DNA from: an uncultured Clostridia bacterium
Lineage (GTDB): Bacteria; Bacillota; Clostridia; Oscillospirales; Acutalibacteraceae
Assembly: GCA_937895645.1 (NCBI GenBank)
Contig: CALBKQ010000032.1
Location: 1-6,128 of the forward strand
DNA length: 6,128 nt
Reading direction: 5' to 3'
Of the stretch, positions 6,117 through 6,128 are shown piece after piece (the stretch's first letter is position 1; each line of letters opens with the position of its first letter). Below the pieces are notes generated by a model. That model made no database searches. It worked only from the letters and a program-made list of their open reading frames with translations, and was not told the DNA's origin. The translations under genes and the position numbers were made by a program.

Positions 6117-6128
6117 AATCTTAAGATT
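6117..6128 (-). promoter_or_regulatory. Candidate operator: 12-bp perfect palindrome upstream of the regulator promoter
   Basis: AATCTTAAGATT is a perfect 12-bp palindrome ending at the window edge, so it may continue outside. It lies 7 bp upstream of the -35 box. Ten of its bases recur exactly upstream of the ABC operon promoter at nearly the same distance from the -10. Autoregulation by the encoded response regulator is the simplest reading, but it is inferred. Confidence 0.5.

Overview
The window is AT-rich and compactly packed. Its strong AGGAGG-type ribosome binding sites, sigma-A-like promoter and low-GC codon choice suggest a Firmicute, most likely a Clostridia-class anaerobe such as a gut Ruminococcaceae or Lachnospiraceae relative. 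The taxonomic call is an inference from composition and gene style; no marker gene is present.

Every gene lies on the minus strand, so the locus reads from the right edge to the left. First is a two-component pair: an OmpR-family response regulator (5390-6049) and a histidine kinase (4486-5385). They are separated by 4 nt and preceded by a near-consensus promoter (6081-6109). A hairpin with a U-rich tail (4443-4481) directly follows the kinase stop codon and probably ends this transcript. A second unit then begins with its own promoter region (4392-4438). It encodes a LolD/MacB-type ABC ATPase (3673-4362), a 949-residue FtsX/MacB-type permease with two large extracellular domains (801-3650), and the N-terminal 262 residues of a secreted protein with Ig-like beta domains (1-788, cut by the left edge). 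Gaps inside the second unit are only 22 and 12 nt.

The likely scheme is a sensor-transporter module. The kinase has a single membrane helix and almost no outside domain, so it may read the state of the membrane or of the transporter. The regulator probably controls both units, because an identical 10-mer (AATCTTAAGA, minus strand) sits 31-32 bp upstream of the -10 element in both promoters. The transporter may act mechanically on, or together with, the secreted beta-domain protein, which occupies the place where a MacA/YknX-type adaptor gene often sits. The substrate is not apparent from the sequence.

No RNA gene, mobile element, CRISPR array or origin was seen. Three upstream-extended reading frames (regulator, kinase, permease) are best shortened to internal ATG codons that follow ribosome binding sites. 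The families are familiar; the points worth following up are the shared operator candidate, the secreted partner and the enlarged second extracellular domain of the permease.
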